This document shows, one piece after another, positions 43,037-52,050 of a DNA stretch of 64,000 nt. Origin of the DNA: CAVUNY01 sp963768585. Its GTDB lineage: Bacteria > Chloroflexota > Anaerolineae > Anaerolineales > Anaerolineaceae. Within the stretch, counting starts at the first letter, position 1. The number at the start of each line of letters is the position of its first letter. The position numbers and the translations under genes are program-made. The stretch is from positions 248,001 to 312,000 of the forward strand of contig CAVYIF010000018.1 of the NCBI GenBank assembly GCA_963768585.1, read 5' to 3'. The notes beneath the pieces were generated by a model, which did no database searches, had not been told where the DNA came from, and saw only the letters and a list, made by a program, of their open reading frames with translations.

Positions 43037-43810
43037 ATGACCCATACCGTATTAGCCGCACAACTTTACACAGTACGCCAGTTTTGCCAGACCGCGGATG
43101 ATCTGGCTGCCAGTTTGAAAAAAATCAGCGCGATCGGCTACAAGGCCGTCCAGGTATCGGGCATCGGCCTGATCCCGGATACAGACGTGAAAAAGATGGT
43201 GGATGATTTAGGTCTGACGATTTGCAACACCCATGTGCGCCCGTCAGAAGCATTGTGGGACAACCTGGATGCTGTCATTGCCCAGCACAAGTTATGGGAA
43301 TGCAGGCATGTCGCCATTGGTTCCATGCCTGCCTCCTTCCGAAGCGAAGGCGAGGCGGGTTTCAAGCGTTTCGCCAAAGAAGGATCTGAAATCGGCGAGA
43401 AACTGGCTGCCGCAAACCTCACATTCAGCTACCACAACCATAGTTTTGAATTCGCCCGTTTTGGAAAACGCACCGGTCTGGATATTATTTACGAAGAATC
43501 GGATCCACGCTATTTACAGGCTGAAATTGATACGTATTGGATTCAGCACGGCGGCAGTGACCCGGCCGCCTGGATTGAAAAAGTCAGCCAACGCATGCCG
43601 GTGGTGCATTTAAAAGATATGGTCATGCTCGATAACGTCCAAACCATGGCCGAAATAGGCGAAGGCAATTTGAATTGGAGCAGAATTTTACCCGCTTGCA
43701 AAAAAGCCGGCGTCGAGTGGTATGCGGTCGAACAGGATGTTTGCCAGCGCGATCCATTCGAAAGCCTGAAGATAAGCTACGATAACTTGCGGTCAATGGG
43801 ACTGGAATAA
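43037..43810 (+). CDS. Sugar phosphate isomerase/epimerase (IolE-like TIM barrel)
   Basis: A 257-residue xylose-isomerase-like TIM barrel. The start AAQLYTVRQFCQTADDLAASLKKISAIGYKAVQVSG is typical, with THVRPSEALW, FSYHNHSFEF, QAEIDTYWIQHGG and VVHLKDMV carrying the expected metal-binding Glu/Asp/His positions and EGNLNW near the end. The family includes inosose dehydratases, epimerases and isomerases, so the reaction is not assigned. AAGGAG precedes the ATG. The next gene starts 4 bp after its stop. Confidence 0.88.
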   Translation: MTHTVLAAQLYTVRQFCQTADDLAASLKKISAIGYKAVQVSGIGLIPDTDVKKMVDDLGLTICNTHVRPSEALWDNLDAVIAQHKLWECRHVAIGSMPASFRSEGEAGFKRFAKEGSEIGEKLAAANLTFSYHNHSFEFARFGKRTGLDIIYEESDPRYLQAEIDTYWIQHGGSDPAAWIEKVSQRMPVVHLKDMVMLDNVQTMAEIGEGNLNWSRILPACKKAGVEWYAVEQDVCQRDPFESLKISYDNLRSMGLE

Positions 43811-43813
43811 GGC

Positions 43814-44843
43814 ATGAAAAAAGTTCGCCTCGGGCTGATCGGTTTTGGCAATGTGGGTCAGGGCTTTGCCCAAATTTTATTGCGACGGCGGGCTCCAACC
43901 TGGCACAAAAATACGGGATCGATTTCATTATTACCGGGATTGTTGATGCCCGGCTGGGCGCTGTCTTCCAGCCGGATGGGATCAATCTTCCCATTTTACT
44001 GGAGCACATCCGCCACAGCGGGACGTTGAGCGGCTTGCCAGGGGAACAATCCGGCTGGGATGCACTTTCACTGGCCCGCCACAGCGGTGTTGACACTGTG
44101 GTTGAACTGAGCTTTACCAATCTGCAGACCGGCGAACCGGCTTATGCCCACATTTCTGCGGCCTTGAGCAGTGGAAAAAACGTGGTCACCACCAACAAGG
44201 GCCCAATTGCGTTGAACTATGCCCCGTTAGCCGCGCTGGCGCGTCAGAACGGCGTGCAGTTGGGTATAGAAGGAACGGTAATGAGCGGTACCCCCAGCCT
44301 GCGCCTCGGACGAGAACTGCTGGCTGCTGCTGAAATTACCGGCATCGAAGGCATCCTGAACGGCACCACCAACTTTATTTTGACCCGCATGGAAGCCGGG
44401 GCCACTTACCCTGAGGCCCTCACTGAAGCCCAGCTCCTGGGTTATGCCGAAGCGGACCCCACCGGAGACGTGGAAGGCATCGATGCTGCTGGCAAAGTGG
44501 TGATCCTGGCGCGGCTGCTGCTGGAGGCGGAAATCAGCATGGCAGATGTGGCTCGTCAGGGCATTACCCAGCTGACCCCCGCCGATATCGCCACCGCCCA
44601 GGTGGCCGGCGAACGCTGGAAGCTGATCGGCTCGCTCAAAGTCAACCCTGAAGGTGTCACTGCCAGCGTACGCCCAACCCGACTGCCGCTCGAGCAACCC
44701 GCTGGCAGGGGTTTCCGGGGCGACCAACGCCATCCTGTATCCATACAAAATTACTGGGGGATGTGACCTTAATCGGTCCCGGCGCAGGCCGCAAGGAGAC
44801 TGGCTACGCGGTTCTGGAAGATCTGCTGGCCATTTACAAATAA
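43814..44843 (+). pseudogene. hom: Homoserine dehydrogenase, interrupted by three frameshifts
   Basis: Homoserine dehydrogenase reduces aspartate semialdehyde to homoserine. The pieces are collinear and complete: VRLGLIGFGNVGQGFAQIL, then (shift near 43885) IDFIITGIVDARLG, TTNKGPIAL, GILNGTTNFILTRM and EADPTGDVEGIDAAGK. After a shift near 44692 comes NPLAGVSGATNAILY, and after a shift in AAAA near 44749, LLGDVTLIGPGAGRKETGYAVLEDLL to the stop at 44843. The first shift lacks one base and the other two have one extra. Every catalytic motif is preserved, so assembly error is likely. Confidence 0.85.
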
Positions 44844-44847
44844 CGAC

Positions 44848-44884
44848 AAAAAGCTGCCGCGAGAAAAACTTGCGGCAGCTTTTT
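44848..44884. terminator. Bidirectional terminator
   Basis: AAAAAGCTGCCGC (44848-44860) pairs with GCGGCAGCTTTTT (44872-44884) between convergent genes. A-rich and T-rich outer ends serve both directions. Confidence 0.92.
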
Positions 44885-44906
44885 GATTCACTTTAGAGCA
44901 ATCTAT

Positions 44907-46166
44907 CTACTCCGTTCCGGGCATTGGCCCGGCATCATGGGCCGCATCCCGCCGGATGATGACAACCAGATCGTCCTGGAAAGCCGGCAGTTCTAGTGGA
45001 TTGAGCGTCCCCAGTGAAGCAGATAAGAACGGCTGTGTTTTCAACGGATGCAGGTCTGAAGGGGTGATGAATTCCACCCGGTATTCCCCGGCCGGAAGAC
45101 GCATTTCGGCCCAGGTTGGCTCAATGAATTGACCGCTGGTCCGTGAGCAGAGATAAACCAGAACAGTCTCACGTTCAGGTTCTGCCAATACAGCCGTCAC
45201 CAGGTCTGGATGGGAAACGGCCAAAACTGTAAAATTGGGCACCATGCGCCAGAAAGGCAAGGTGCGAAAAAACACCGCCATCGGCGCCAGATACTGCTCG
45301 CCAGGAGCAGTGTAATCGATCTCGTCAATCCCTTCACAGCCGTCCCAGGAATGCCAGGTCCAGAAACCACCCGCTGCACACCACAGCCAGCCCTGTTTGC
45401 GCCGCTGGATTCCATCATCATTCTTGTGGCGAGTCTCCCGGCCTGATTCGTTGCAAAATGCCGGCTTTCCGTGCGAGCGCGTATTTCTGGCGACCGCCAG
45501 GTACCAATCTCCCAAATCATGCCGGGCAGTCGAGGAGGTGCAGGTGTGGTTGATCGCCAGATCCATCCAGGGTTTATCCGGCCACAGCGCATCATCCGTG
45601 GTCCCGTCAGAAGAACACACCGGGCGGCGTGCTGGATCTCGCCGCGCAAAAAATAATCCAGCCTGGTCTTGAAAGGCGGCGTTGGCGCTGTATTCGTTCG
45701 CAATCTCCCAGATGAACACATTGGCATAATGACCAAGGCGGTTGAGGGCTGTCTCCCAATAGGATTGGTGCTGTGCGACCTGGTCCTCGGAAGGATGCAG
45801 ATTGAAATATAAAACGATGTCCAGTCCAATTCCATAGGCGCCTGCCAGGCGGATGCGCTCTTCTACCTGATCCCAGTACGGCTGGTTAAATCCAGACCAA
45901 TCCGGCTGAGTGCGGCTGCCGCCCCACGGCCACAAGTCCAGGCCTGCCTCTTTGTAATATGGCCGTCCCTCCAACGCGACCCGCAGCACATTTACCCCCT
46001 GTTTTTTGGCCCGTTTTAGCACTTCTTCCGGATACTGGCAGGCAAAATAAAGCCAGGCGGTTTTGTTAAGGATAAAGAGATGCTGCCCTTCGCCATTGAC
46101 CAGGTGAAAAGGATAATCGGAGTCGACCCGAAAATTGGAAGTCCAGGGAGGATCGAATGAAATCAT
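44907..46166 (-). CDS. Clan GH-A glycoside hydrolase-like protein
   Basis: A 419-residue TIM-barrel protein of the cellulase-like/apiosidase-like type. It begins with a short beta domain (PFHLVNGEGQHLFILNKTAW). The barrel has the acid/base Glu in FIWEIANEYS near residue 170 and a likely nucleophile Glu in AFCNESGRE near residue 240, plus a C-terminal beta domain. No signal peptide, so it acts inside the cell, probably on a small glycoside. Next to a GntR-type regulator and 40 bp from it on the same strand. Confidence 0.8.
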   Translation of the reverse strand: MISFDPPWTSNFRVDSDYPFHLVNGEGQHLFILNKTAWLYFACQYPEEVLKRAKKQGVNVLRVALEGRPYYKEAGLDLWPWGGSRTQPDWSGFNQPYWDQVEERIRLAGAYGIGLDIVLYFNLHPSEDQVAQHQSYWETALNRLGHYANVFIWEIANEYSANAAFQDQAGLFFARRDPARRPVCSSDGTTDDALWPDKPWMDLAINHTCTSSTARHDLGDWYLAVARNTRSHGKPAFCNESGRETRHKNDDGIQRRKQGWLWCAAGGFWTWHSWDGCEGIDEIDYTAPGEQYLAPMAVFFRTLPFWRMVPNFTVLAVSHPDLVTAVLAEPERETVLVYLCSRTSGQFIEPTWAEMRLPAGEYRVEFITPSDLHPLKTQPFLSASLGTLNPLELPAFQDDLVVIIRRDAAHDAGPMPGTE

Positions 46167-46207
46167 AAATGGTTATACTCCTCTATCTTGTTGGGTTTGG
46201 GTGCCTT

Positions 46208-46885
46208 TCATACCCCATGCTCAGCAAAAGGCAGCACCATGTGCACCAGCAGTTCTACCAGTTCGATCCGCACGTTTTCCAGATGTTCGCTGATTAATTT
46301 CTCAGCAGCCTGCCCGTCGCCCGCCAACACTGCATTGACCAACAATTCATGCTCGACCACCGAGCGCTGCATGCGCTCTTTGCGCACCGAAAAGCCGATT
46401 CGCAAGCGGTGCCACTGTTCGTTGAGATTTTTTACGAATGCGGCGGCGCGTTCATTGCCTGCCATACGGTACAGGATCGTATGCAGGCGGGTATCCGCCT
46501 CGATCCAGGCATCGGCATCCTGGTTGTGAGCTGCTAAACGCATCTCATCATAGGTCTCGCTTAACGCCATTCGCAAAGTCGGGTCGGGATTCCCCGCTGC
46601 CTTACGACACAGCAGCGCTTCGATATGGATCTTCAGCTCAAAAATTTCGTTGATGTCCTCCAAACGAAGTACATATACCCGCCAGCCTCGCCGCGGTTCG
46701 TAAGTCAGCAAACCTTCGTTTTCCAGGCGTTGAAAGGCCTCTCTCACCGGAGTCCGGCTGATATTCAAGGCGCGCGCCACCTCGCTGTCAGTAATATACT
46801 GACCGGGTCTGACGTGCGAATTGAGAATATTGGCCTTCACATATTCGTAGGCCTGCTGGTTAAATGTGGGGACCTGGCTGCTCAT
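46208..46885 (-). CDS. GntR family regulator with FCD ligand domain
   Basis: A 225-residue transcription factor. The N-terminal winged helix (ITDSEVARALNISRTPVREAFQRLENEGLL) is followed by an FCD domain (residues about 75-215), which binds small organic acids through a metal. AGGAG precedes the ATG. It is divergent from the transketolase genes at 47041, and a perfect palindrome lies between them, so it likely controls that operon and itself, together with the glycosidase gene behind it. Confidence 0.92.
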   Translation of the reverse strand: MSSQVPTFNQQAYEYVKANILNSHVRPGQYITDSEVARALNISRTPVREAFQRLENEGLLTYEPRRGWRVYVLRLEDINEIFELKIHIEALLCRKAAGNPDPTLRMALSETYDEMRLAAHNQDADAWIEADTRLHTILYRMAGNERAAAFVKNLNEQWHRLRIGFSVRKERMQRSVVEHELLVNAVLAGDGQAAEKLISEHLENVRIELVELLVHMVLPFAEHGV

Positions 46886-46940
46886 AATTTGCTCCTATCT
46901 CATTCAAAGTTTAGCATAATTTCCCCGGTAAATCATTACC

Positions 46941-46974
46941 AAGTATACAAATATGCTAATTTTTGTATACAAAA
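46941..46974. promoter_or_regulatory. Likely operator of the GntR-type regulator
   Basis: TTTTGTATACAAAA (46961-46974) is a perfect 14-bp palindrome, and a second partial copy, AAGTATACAAA, lies 18 bases upstream. FCD-type GntR proteins often bind TTGTATACAA-like sites. It lies directly upstream of the -35 box of the transketolase promoter. Confidence 0.65.
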
Positions 46975-46977
46975 CTA

Positions 46978-47006
46978 TTGATAATTGCATAACAGTTTGA
47001 TAAGAT
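46978..47006 (+). promoter_or_regulatory. Promoter of the transketolase operon
   Basis: TTGATA (46978-46983), 17 bp, TAAGAT (47001-47006), about 35 bases before the ATG at 47041. Confidence 0.65.
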
Positions 47007-47040
47007 AGTTGTATCTCACAGCATGGAGTGATTTTTCACG

Positions 47041-47949
47041 ATGAAAATCTCACCCGAAACAAAGCTTGAACTTGAGGAGATGGCTTACCAGATCCGCCGG
47101 TTGAGCCTGGAAATGATCGCTTACGGCATGTGGGGCCATATTGGCGGTTCTTTTTCCATGGCCGAGATTCTTTCCGTTTTATATTTCCATACCTTGTGCC
47201 TTGATCCCGCCAACCCCCGGTGGGAAGAACGGGACCGGCTCATATTGTCCAAAGCCCATGGTTCTCCGGCCCTGTATTCTGCCCTGGCGCTGCGCGGTTT
47301 TTTTCCGGAAGACGACCTGTATACCTACTGCGACCTGGGTGGTCTCGAGGGACATACGGACATGAAACGCACCCCGGGGTTGGAATCTTCCGGCGGTCCC
47401 CTGGGAATGGGGTTATCGGTAGCAGCAGGCATGGCGCTGGGGCTGCGCATGATGGAAAAACCTCAGCCGCGCGTTTTCTGCATCCTGGGTGATGGCGAGA
47501 GCAACGAAGGCAATATCTGGGAAGCAGCCATGAGCGCCGCTCATTATCATTTGGATAATCTGATTGTGGTGGTTGATTACAATAAAGTGATGGCCAAAGG
47601 CTTTGTATGGGAAGAAATGTCGATCGAGCCTTTTTCAGCCAAATGGGCCGCCTTCGGTTGGAATCTCCTGGAGGTGGACGGGCATGATCTTGAGGCCCTG
47701 GCAGATGCCTTTCATCAGGCGCGTTACGTGCTGCCCAATGGCAAACCGGTGGCAATCATCGCTCACACGGTAAAAGGGCGCGGTGTGGAGCGGGCCGAGT
47801 TCAATTACCAGTGGCATACCCACGCTCCCGACCCGCAAACTGCGGACCAGATGCTGCGCGAACTCGCCCGAAATTATCACCGGCCCGAGCAGGGTTTCAG
47901 CCGGCTGCAGGAAGCATTGCATAAAGAGGTTTTCTATGGCGGCGAATGA
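47041..47949 (+). CDS. Transketolase, N-terminal subunit
   Basis: A 302-residue TPP-binding subunit. ILSKAHGSPALYSALALRG, GLEGHTDMKRTPGLESSGGPLGMGLSVAAGMALG and the TPP/Mg site GDGESNEGNIWEAAMSA with NLIVVVDYN are all present. The C-terminal half is encoded by the next gene, which overlaps by 14 bp. Split transketolases act in non-oxidative pentose metabolism or in special pathways. Their position under a GntR regulator next to a racemase suggests use in sugar-acid or sugar catabolism. Confidence 0.92.
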   Translation: MKISPETKLELEEMAYQIRRLSLEMIAYGMWGHIGGSFSMAEILSVLYFHTLCLDPANPRWEERDRLILSKAHGSPALYSALALRGFFPEDDLYTYCDLGGLEGHTDMKRTPGLESSGGPLGMGLSVAAGMALGLRMMEKPQPRVFCILGDGESNEGNIWEAAMSAAHYHLDNLIVVVDYNKVMAKGFVWEEMSIEPFSAKWAAFGWNLLEVDGHDLEALADAFHQARYVLPNGKPVAIIAHTVKGRGVERAEFNYQWHTHAPDPQTADQMLRELARNYHRPEQGFSRLQEALHKEVFYGGE

Positions 47950-48929
47950 AGAAACAATCGAACTGCGCGACGCCTTTGGCCAAGCGCTGGTCGCTTTGGG
48001 CAGCCAGTACCCAAAACTGATTGTACTGGATGCCGATTTGCACACCTCTTCAAAAGCGGTCTTATTCAAAAAAGCCTATCCCGATCGTTTTGTGCAGGTG
48101 GGGATTGCCGAGCAAAACCTGTTCGGCATTGCCGCCGGGTTGGCTTTGACCGGATTCATCCCTTTTCCTTCAACATTCGCGGCCTTCGCTGCGCGCCGGG
48201 CGCTCGACCAGATTGCAATTTCGATCTGCTTCCCAGGCTTGAATGTGAAAATTCCTGGGTCCTACGTCGGTCTGCCGACCAGCCGGGCTGGGGCCTCGCA
48301 TAACAGCATCGAAGACATTCCGATCATGCGCTCGCTGCCCAACATGAAGGTTGCCGACCCAGGGGACGCCGCGGATATGGCTGCCGTGATGCGCACCGCC
48401 ATCGAGACAGAAGGGCCAGTTTATTTTCGCGTCGCCCGCTATGCCGCGCCAATCCTATTCAACGTCGGCCCACACTTTCATTTGGGGAAAAGGTGAAGTC
48501 GTCCGCGAAGGCGCAGATGTGACCTTGTTTGGCACCGGAATTATGACCCACTTTTGCGTGCAGGCTGCCGATTTGCTGAGAGAAGATGGCGTTCAAGCCG
48601 AGGTCATTCACCTGGCATCCATCAAACCCATCGACGAACAGTTGATTGCCAGTTCCGCCGCACGCACAGGCTGCGCTGTGACCGCCGAAAATGGCACCAT
48701 CCTGGGTGGGCTTGGGTCCGCCGTGGGTGAAGTATTGGGGGAATTATGCCCTGTCCCCCTGATGAGAATAGGCGTGCGCGACCGTTGGGTCGCAAGCGGC
48801 GCTGCCAGCGATTTATTTGCCCACCACCACATGCAGCCCCAGGATATCGCCACTGCCGCCCGGCATGTCATCGCCCAGAAGAAAAACCGGAAAGGGCCTG
48901 ATGGAAGTTTACCCGGACTTCCAGAATAA
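47936..48929 (+). pseudogene. Transketolase, C-terminal subunit, with one frameshift
   Basis: The gene starts at ATG 47936 (MAANEETIELRDAFG) with AGAGG upstream. It encodes the pyrimidine domain (QVGIAEQNLFGIAAGLALTG, with the catalytic Glu) and the C-terminal transketolase domain (REGADVTLFGTGIM, VTAENGTILGGLGSAVGE). Frames change after FHLGK at 48488-48491, where GGGGAAAAGG contains one A too many. With that base removed the protein is a normal 330 residues. The intact sequence on both sides argues for a sequencing error or a very recent mutation. Confidence 0.85.
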
Positions 48930-48951
48930 TCACCAGAAAGGGATCACAGCG

Positions 48952-49770
48952 ATGGAAACCAATCAAAGCATCCAGCTTTTCAACCAATATCTCAAAATAA
49001 CCGGGGTCGCGCATACCGGACCAGAACCAGACGGAGATGCGCGGTTGCTTGGGACTCGCGTCGGATTGTTGAACGGTTCTTCCTGGATCAGCTTATGGTC
49101 GAATTTCTTCGGGCGTATGTACCTTCCCGGGGCCCACCTGATCAATGCCGGCAACGAAGCCGTGCAAATCAACTTTATGGAAGCCCACGAACGCGGGCTG
49201 CCGACCCCACCTGCAACCAACATTGAAGCTTTTGCGCAGTATGCCAGAGATTTAATCCTTCTGGGGAAAGTCGATGTCATCTTAATCACCTGCTCCACAA
49301 TGAACCGCGCTTTCCCCGAAGTGCAAAAAGCAGTTCAGCCTATGGGTGTACCGGTGATCCAGATAGACCGGCCCATGATGGAACGCGCTGTGGCTATCGG
49401 AGGGCGCACCCTGGTTGTTGCCACGCATGGCCCTACCGTGCACTCAACTCAAGCACTCCTGCAGGAAACAGCGCATGCAGCCGGTCGCGAATTAACCTTC
49501 AGCGGTGTGACCGAAGAAGCCGCCTGGCATCATCTGGCTAATGGAGAGGTGGAACGGCACAATGCGTGTCTGGCAGCGGCCATCCGCAGCGCCCAGGCCA
49601 ATGAAAAATTCGACAGCGTGGTTCTGGCGCAGCTCTCCATGTCGGTTTTCCAGCTTACATTCCCGGATCCAATCCAGGAGTTCGGCGTGCCCATTCTAAC
49701 CAGTGGGCAGTGCGGGTTTGAAGCAGTGCGGGATCTACTCATACATAAGAATCGAAAAACTGGCAGTTAA
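48952..49770 (+). CDS. Aspartate/glutamate/hydantoin racemase-family protein
   Basis: A 272-residue protein with two racemase-fold halves. The catalytic cysteines are in ILITCSTMNRAF near residue 118 and ILTSGQCGFEA near residue 256. NAGNEAVQINF near residue 65 corresponds to the substrate-binding loop. It starts 22 bp after the transketolase stop, so it probably belongs to that operon. Earlier in-frame starts exist; the ATG at 48952 is used because AAAGGG lies upstream. Substrate not assignable. Confidence 0.8.
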   Translation: METNQSIQLFNQYLKITGVAHTGPEPDGDARLLGTRVGLLNGSSWISLWSNFFGRMYLPGAHLINAGNEAVQINFMEAHERGLPTPPATNIEAFAQYARDLILLGKVDVILITCSTMNRAFPEVQKAVQPMGVPVIQIDRPMMERAVAIGGRTLVVATHGPTVHSTQALLQETAHAAGRELTFSGVTEEAAWHHLANGEVERHNACLAAAIRSAQANEKFDSVVLAQLSMSVFQLTFPDPIQEFGVPILTSGQCGFEAVRDLLIHKNRKTGS

Positions 49771-49808
49771 TTTCCCCTGCTGATATCCTGCCGGACCTGA
49801 ATAACGGT

Positions 49809-50228
49809 TTATTTCACAACCAGAACCGGGCAGCCCGCCATGCTGATCACACGTTGGGCTTTGCTGCCTAAAAGGAGCCCGCGCAGCGGCCCCAATCCAC
49901 GCGTCCCCATGACGATAAGATCGCATTGCCGTGTGTTGGCGACATTGATAATCCCTTCCACCGGGTCGCCAAACAGCAGCTGCCGGTCAATCTCTACCCC
50001 ATCACCCACAATCTTGGCCGCTTGTTCAATCAGCGCCTGTCCAGCGACCGTACGTTCTGAAATCATCTGGCTGCTGTACGGTTCTTGAATCAAATCAGGC
50101 ACATCTTCCTCTACCACCACCAACCATAAAAATGGTTTTTCCAACTCCCGCGCCAGTTGACCGGCAATCCTGGCGGCGCTTTGTGCGTGCTGAGAGCCAT
50201 CATAGGACAAAAGAATGTTTGTGAACAT
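49809..50228 (-). CDS. Universal stress protein (UspA family)
   Basis: A 139-residue single-domain Usp. ILLSYDGSQHAQSAAR starts the fold and the ATP-binding GTRGLGPLRGLLLGSKAQRV (G-2x-G-9x-G-S/T) ends it. Usp proteins bind nucleotides and aid survival under stress. It lies 40 bp after the trehalose synthase gene on the same strand, and both may be read together under the LacI-type operator. Confidence 0.93.
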   Translation of the reverse strand: MFTNILLSYDGSQHAQSAARIAGQLARELEKPFLWLVVVEEDVPDLIQEPYSSQMISERTVAGQALIEQAAKIVGDGVEIDRQLLFGDPVEGIINVANTRQCDLIVMGTRGLGPLRGLLLGSKAQRVISMAGCPVLVVK

Positions 50229-50268
50229 TACCCCTCCTGATCCGTTGAACTATAGGCCTACCTGTTTA

Positions 50269-51894
50269 CTATAAAAGCAGCCAGAGATACTGGTAAGGCT
50301 CTAAGAACAGAATACTCCCATCCACGCCCTTCTCAATTTGAATCTCATGGCCCAATAAATCCGTCTTAACGGCATGTCCAGCATCCTCAAACTGCATGAC
50401 CACGGTTTGCGAACGGGGCGACAAATTGTTGAGCACCAAAATTCGTTCGTCGTCATGGCGGAGATATCCGGCTACGGCGCTCGTACCACAATCTACCCAG
50501 GTCAATTTTCCTTGCGCAAAAGCAGGATGCTTCTTGCGCACCGCGATCATGTTGCGGATTGTGTGTAACAGCGATTGGTCATTCTCCTGCTGGGATAATA
50601 CGTTAACATGCGCCGGATCGAAAGGTGGGGTCTGGATGACCGGTGCAAAGAAACGTTCCGGATCGGTCATCGAAAAGCCTGTTCCCGATATCGAGGTCCA
50701 TTGCATTGGTGTACGCACGCCATTCCGGTCGGGCAGATAAATATTATCGCCCATACCAATTTCATCACCATAATATAAAATGGGGGAGCCAGGCAGGGTA
50801 AACAAAAGCGAATTTGCCAGTTCAATCCTGCGCCGGTCATTATCCAGCAGAGGCGCCAGCCGGCGGCGTATCCCCAGGTTAAGGCGCATCCGCGGATCTG
50901 GCGCATACTCGCTCCACATCCACTGGCGCTCTTCTTCGGTCACCATCTCCAGGGTCAATTCATCATGGTTGCGCAAAAAGGTACACCATTGGCAATCCTC
51001 AGGAATTTCTGGTGTGCGGTCGAGGATATTACGAATCTCGTCCACTTCACCTTTTCGAATTGCCATAAATATCCGCGGCATGAGCGGAAAATGAAATCCC
51101 ATCTGGAATTCATCGCTATCGCCGAAATATTGGCGTACATCCTCGGGCCACTGGTTCGCCTCGCACAGCAGCAGCGCCCCAGGATAATGTTCGTCGACGT
51201 GCTTGCGCATCTCTTTCAGGTACGCATGTGTTTCGGGTAAATTCTCACAATTGGTCCCCTCTCGTTGAAATAGATAGGGCACCGCATCCACCCGAAAACC
51301 ATCAATCCCTCTGGATAGCCAGAAATCCATTATCCGTAAAATTTCTGCCCGGACCATCGGATTGTCATAGTTCAAATCCGGTTGGCTGCTGTAAAAGCGA
51401 TGCCAGTAATATTTTCCGGCTGTGCTATCCCAGGTCCAATTTGAAGTTTCCGTATCCTTAAAGATGATGCGCGCTTCCTGATAGAGTTGGTCCGTATCAC
51501 TCCAGACATAATAATCGCGATAAGGTGAGGCAGGATTGCTGCGCGCCGATTGAAACCAGGGATGCTGATCGGAGGTGTGATTGATCACCAGGTCCATCAC
51601 GATGCGCATTTTTCGCCTGTGTAGTGCGCGAACCAGATTTTGAAAATCGGTTAAGGTGCCAAAATCAGGATGGACTTCAATGTAATTGGAAATATCATAC
51701 CCGTCGTCCTTCATCGGCGAAGGATAAATAGGGGTCAGCCAGATGCAGTCGATTCCCAACCACTGCAGATAATCCAGCTTTTGGGTTAATCCCCTTAAAT
51801 CGCCTATTCCATCCCGGTTGCTGTCATAATAAGCACGCGGGTATACTTCGTAAAAAACTGCATTTTGGTACCATCTTTTCATTGATTTTTCCAT
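50269..51894 (-). CDS. treS: Trehalose synthase (maltose alpha-D-glucosyltransferase), GH13
   Basis: A 541-residue GH13 enzyme that interconverts maltose and trehalose. The catalytic triad is Asp203 (GFRVDAVPYL), Glu245 (LLLCEANQWP) and Asp311 (FLRNHDELTLE). The segment from Glu245 through EDVRQYFGDSDEFQMGFHFPL and LMPRIFMAIR is typical of TreS and not of oligo-1,6-glucosidases. No fused maltokinase domain. AAAGGAG precedes the ATG. A perfect operator for the divergent LacI-type regulator lies between its -35 and -10 boxes. Probably makes trehalose for osmotic or stress protection, or feeds on it. Confidence 0.9.
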   Translation of the reverse strand: MEKSMKRWYQNAVFYEVYPRAYYDSNRDGIGDLRGLTQKLDYLQWLGIDCIWLTPIYPSPMKDDGYDISNYIEVHPDFGTLTDFQNLVRALHRRKMRIVMDLVINHTSDQHPWFQSARSNPASPYRDYYVWSDTDQLYQEARIIFKDTETSNWTWDSTAGKYYWHRFYSSQPDLNYDNPMVRAEILRIMDFWLSRGIDGFRVDAVPYLFQREGTNCENLPETHAYLKEMRKHVDEHYPGALLLCEANQWPEDVRQYFGDSDEFQMGFHFPLMPRIFMAIRKGEVDEIRNILDRTPEIPEDCQWCTFLRNHDELTLEMVTEEERQWMWSEYAPDPRMRLNLGIRRRLAPLLDNDRRRIELANSLLFTLPGSPILYYGDEIGMGDNIYLPDRNGVRTPMQWTSISGTGFSMTDPERFFAPVIQTPPFDPAHVNVLSQQENDQSLLHTIRNMIAVRKKHPAFAQGKLTWVDCGTSAVAGYLRHDDERILVLNNLSPRSQTVVMQFEDAGHAVKTDLLGHEIQIEKGVDGSILFLEPYQYLWLLL

Positions 51895-51932
51895 ATTGGC
51901 TCCTTTTAGCTTTACATTGAAGCTGCAATTTC

Positions 51933-51954
51933 ATTATAGACCAAAACGTTTTGG
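51933..51954 (-). promoter_or_regulatory. treS promoter with LacI-type operator between -35 and -10
   Basis: CCAAAACGTTTTGG (51941-51954) is a perfect palindrome. On the minus strand the -10 box TATAAT (51933-51938) follows two bases after it, so a bound repressor would cover the promoter spacer and block polymerase. Confidence 0.85.
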
Positions 51955-51987
51955 GTTTCATTAACTTTGGTCTCAAGTTCTTTAATT

Positions 51988-52042
51988 TTGGATTTTTTTA
52001 GCGAAATCAACTATAATAAACCGCATATCCAAAACGTTTTGG
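51988..52042 (+). promoter_or_regulatory. Promoter and autoregulatory operator of the LacI-type gene
   Basis: TTGGAT (51988-51993), 18 bp, TATAAT (52012-52017). The same CCAAAACGTTTTGG palindrome lies at 52029-52042, a few bases after the start site, and its last GG is part of the ribosome site GGAGG. Binding would block both transcription and the early leader. Confidence 0.85.
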
Positions 52043-52050
52043 AGGATTGT

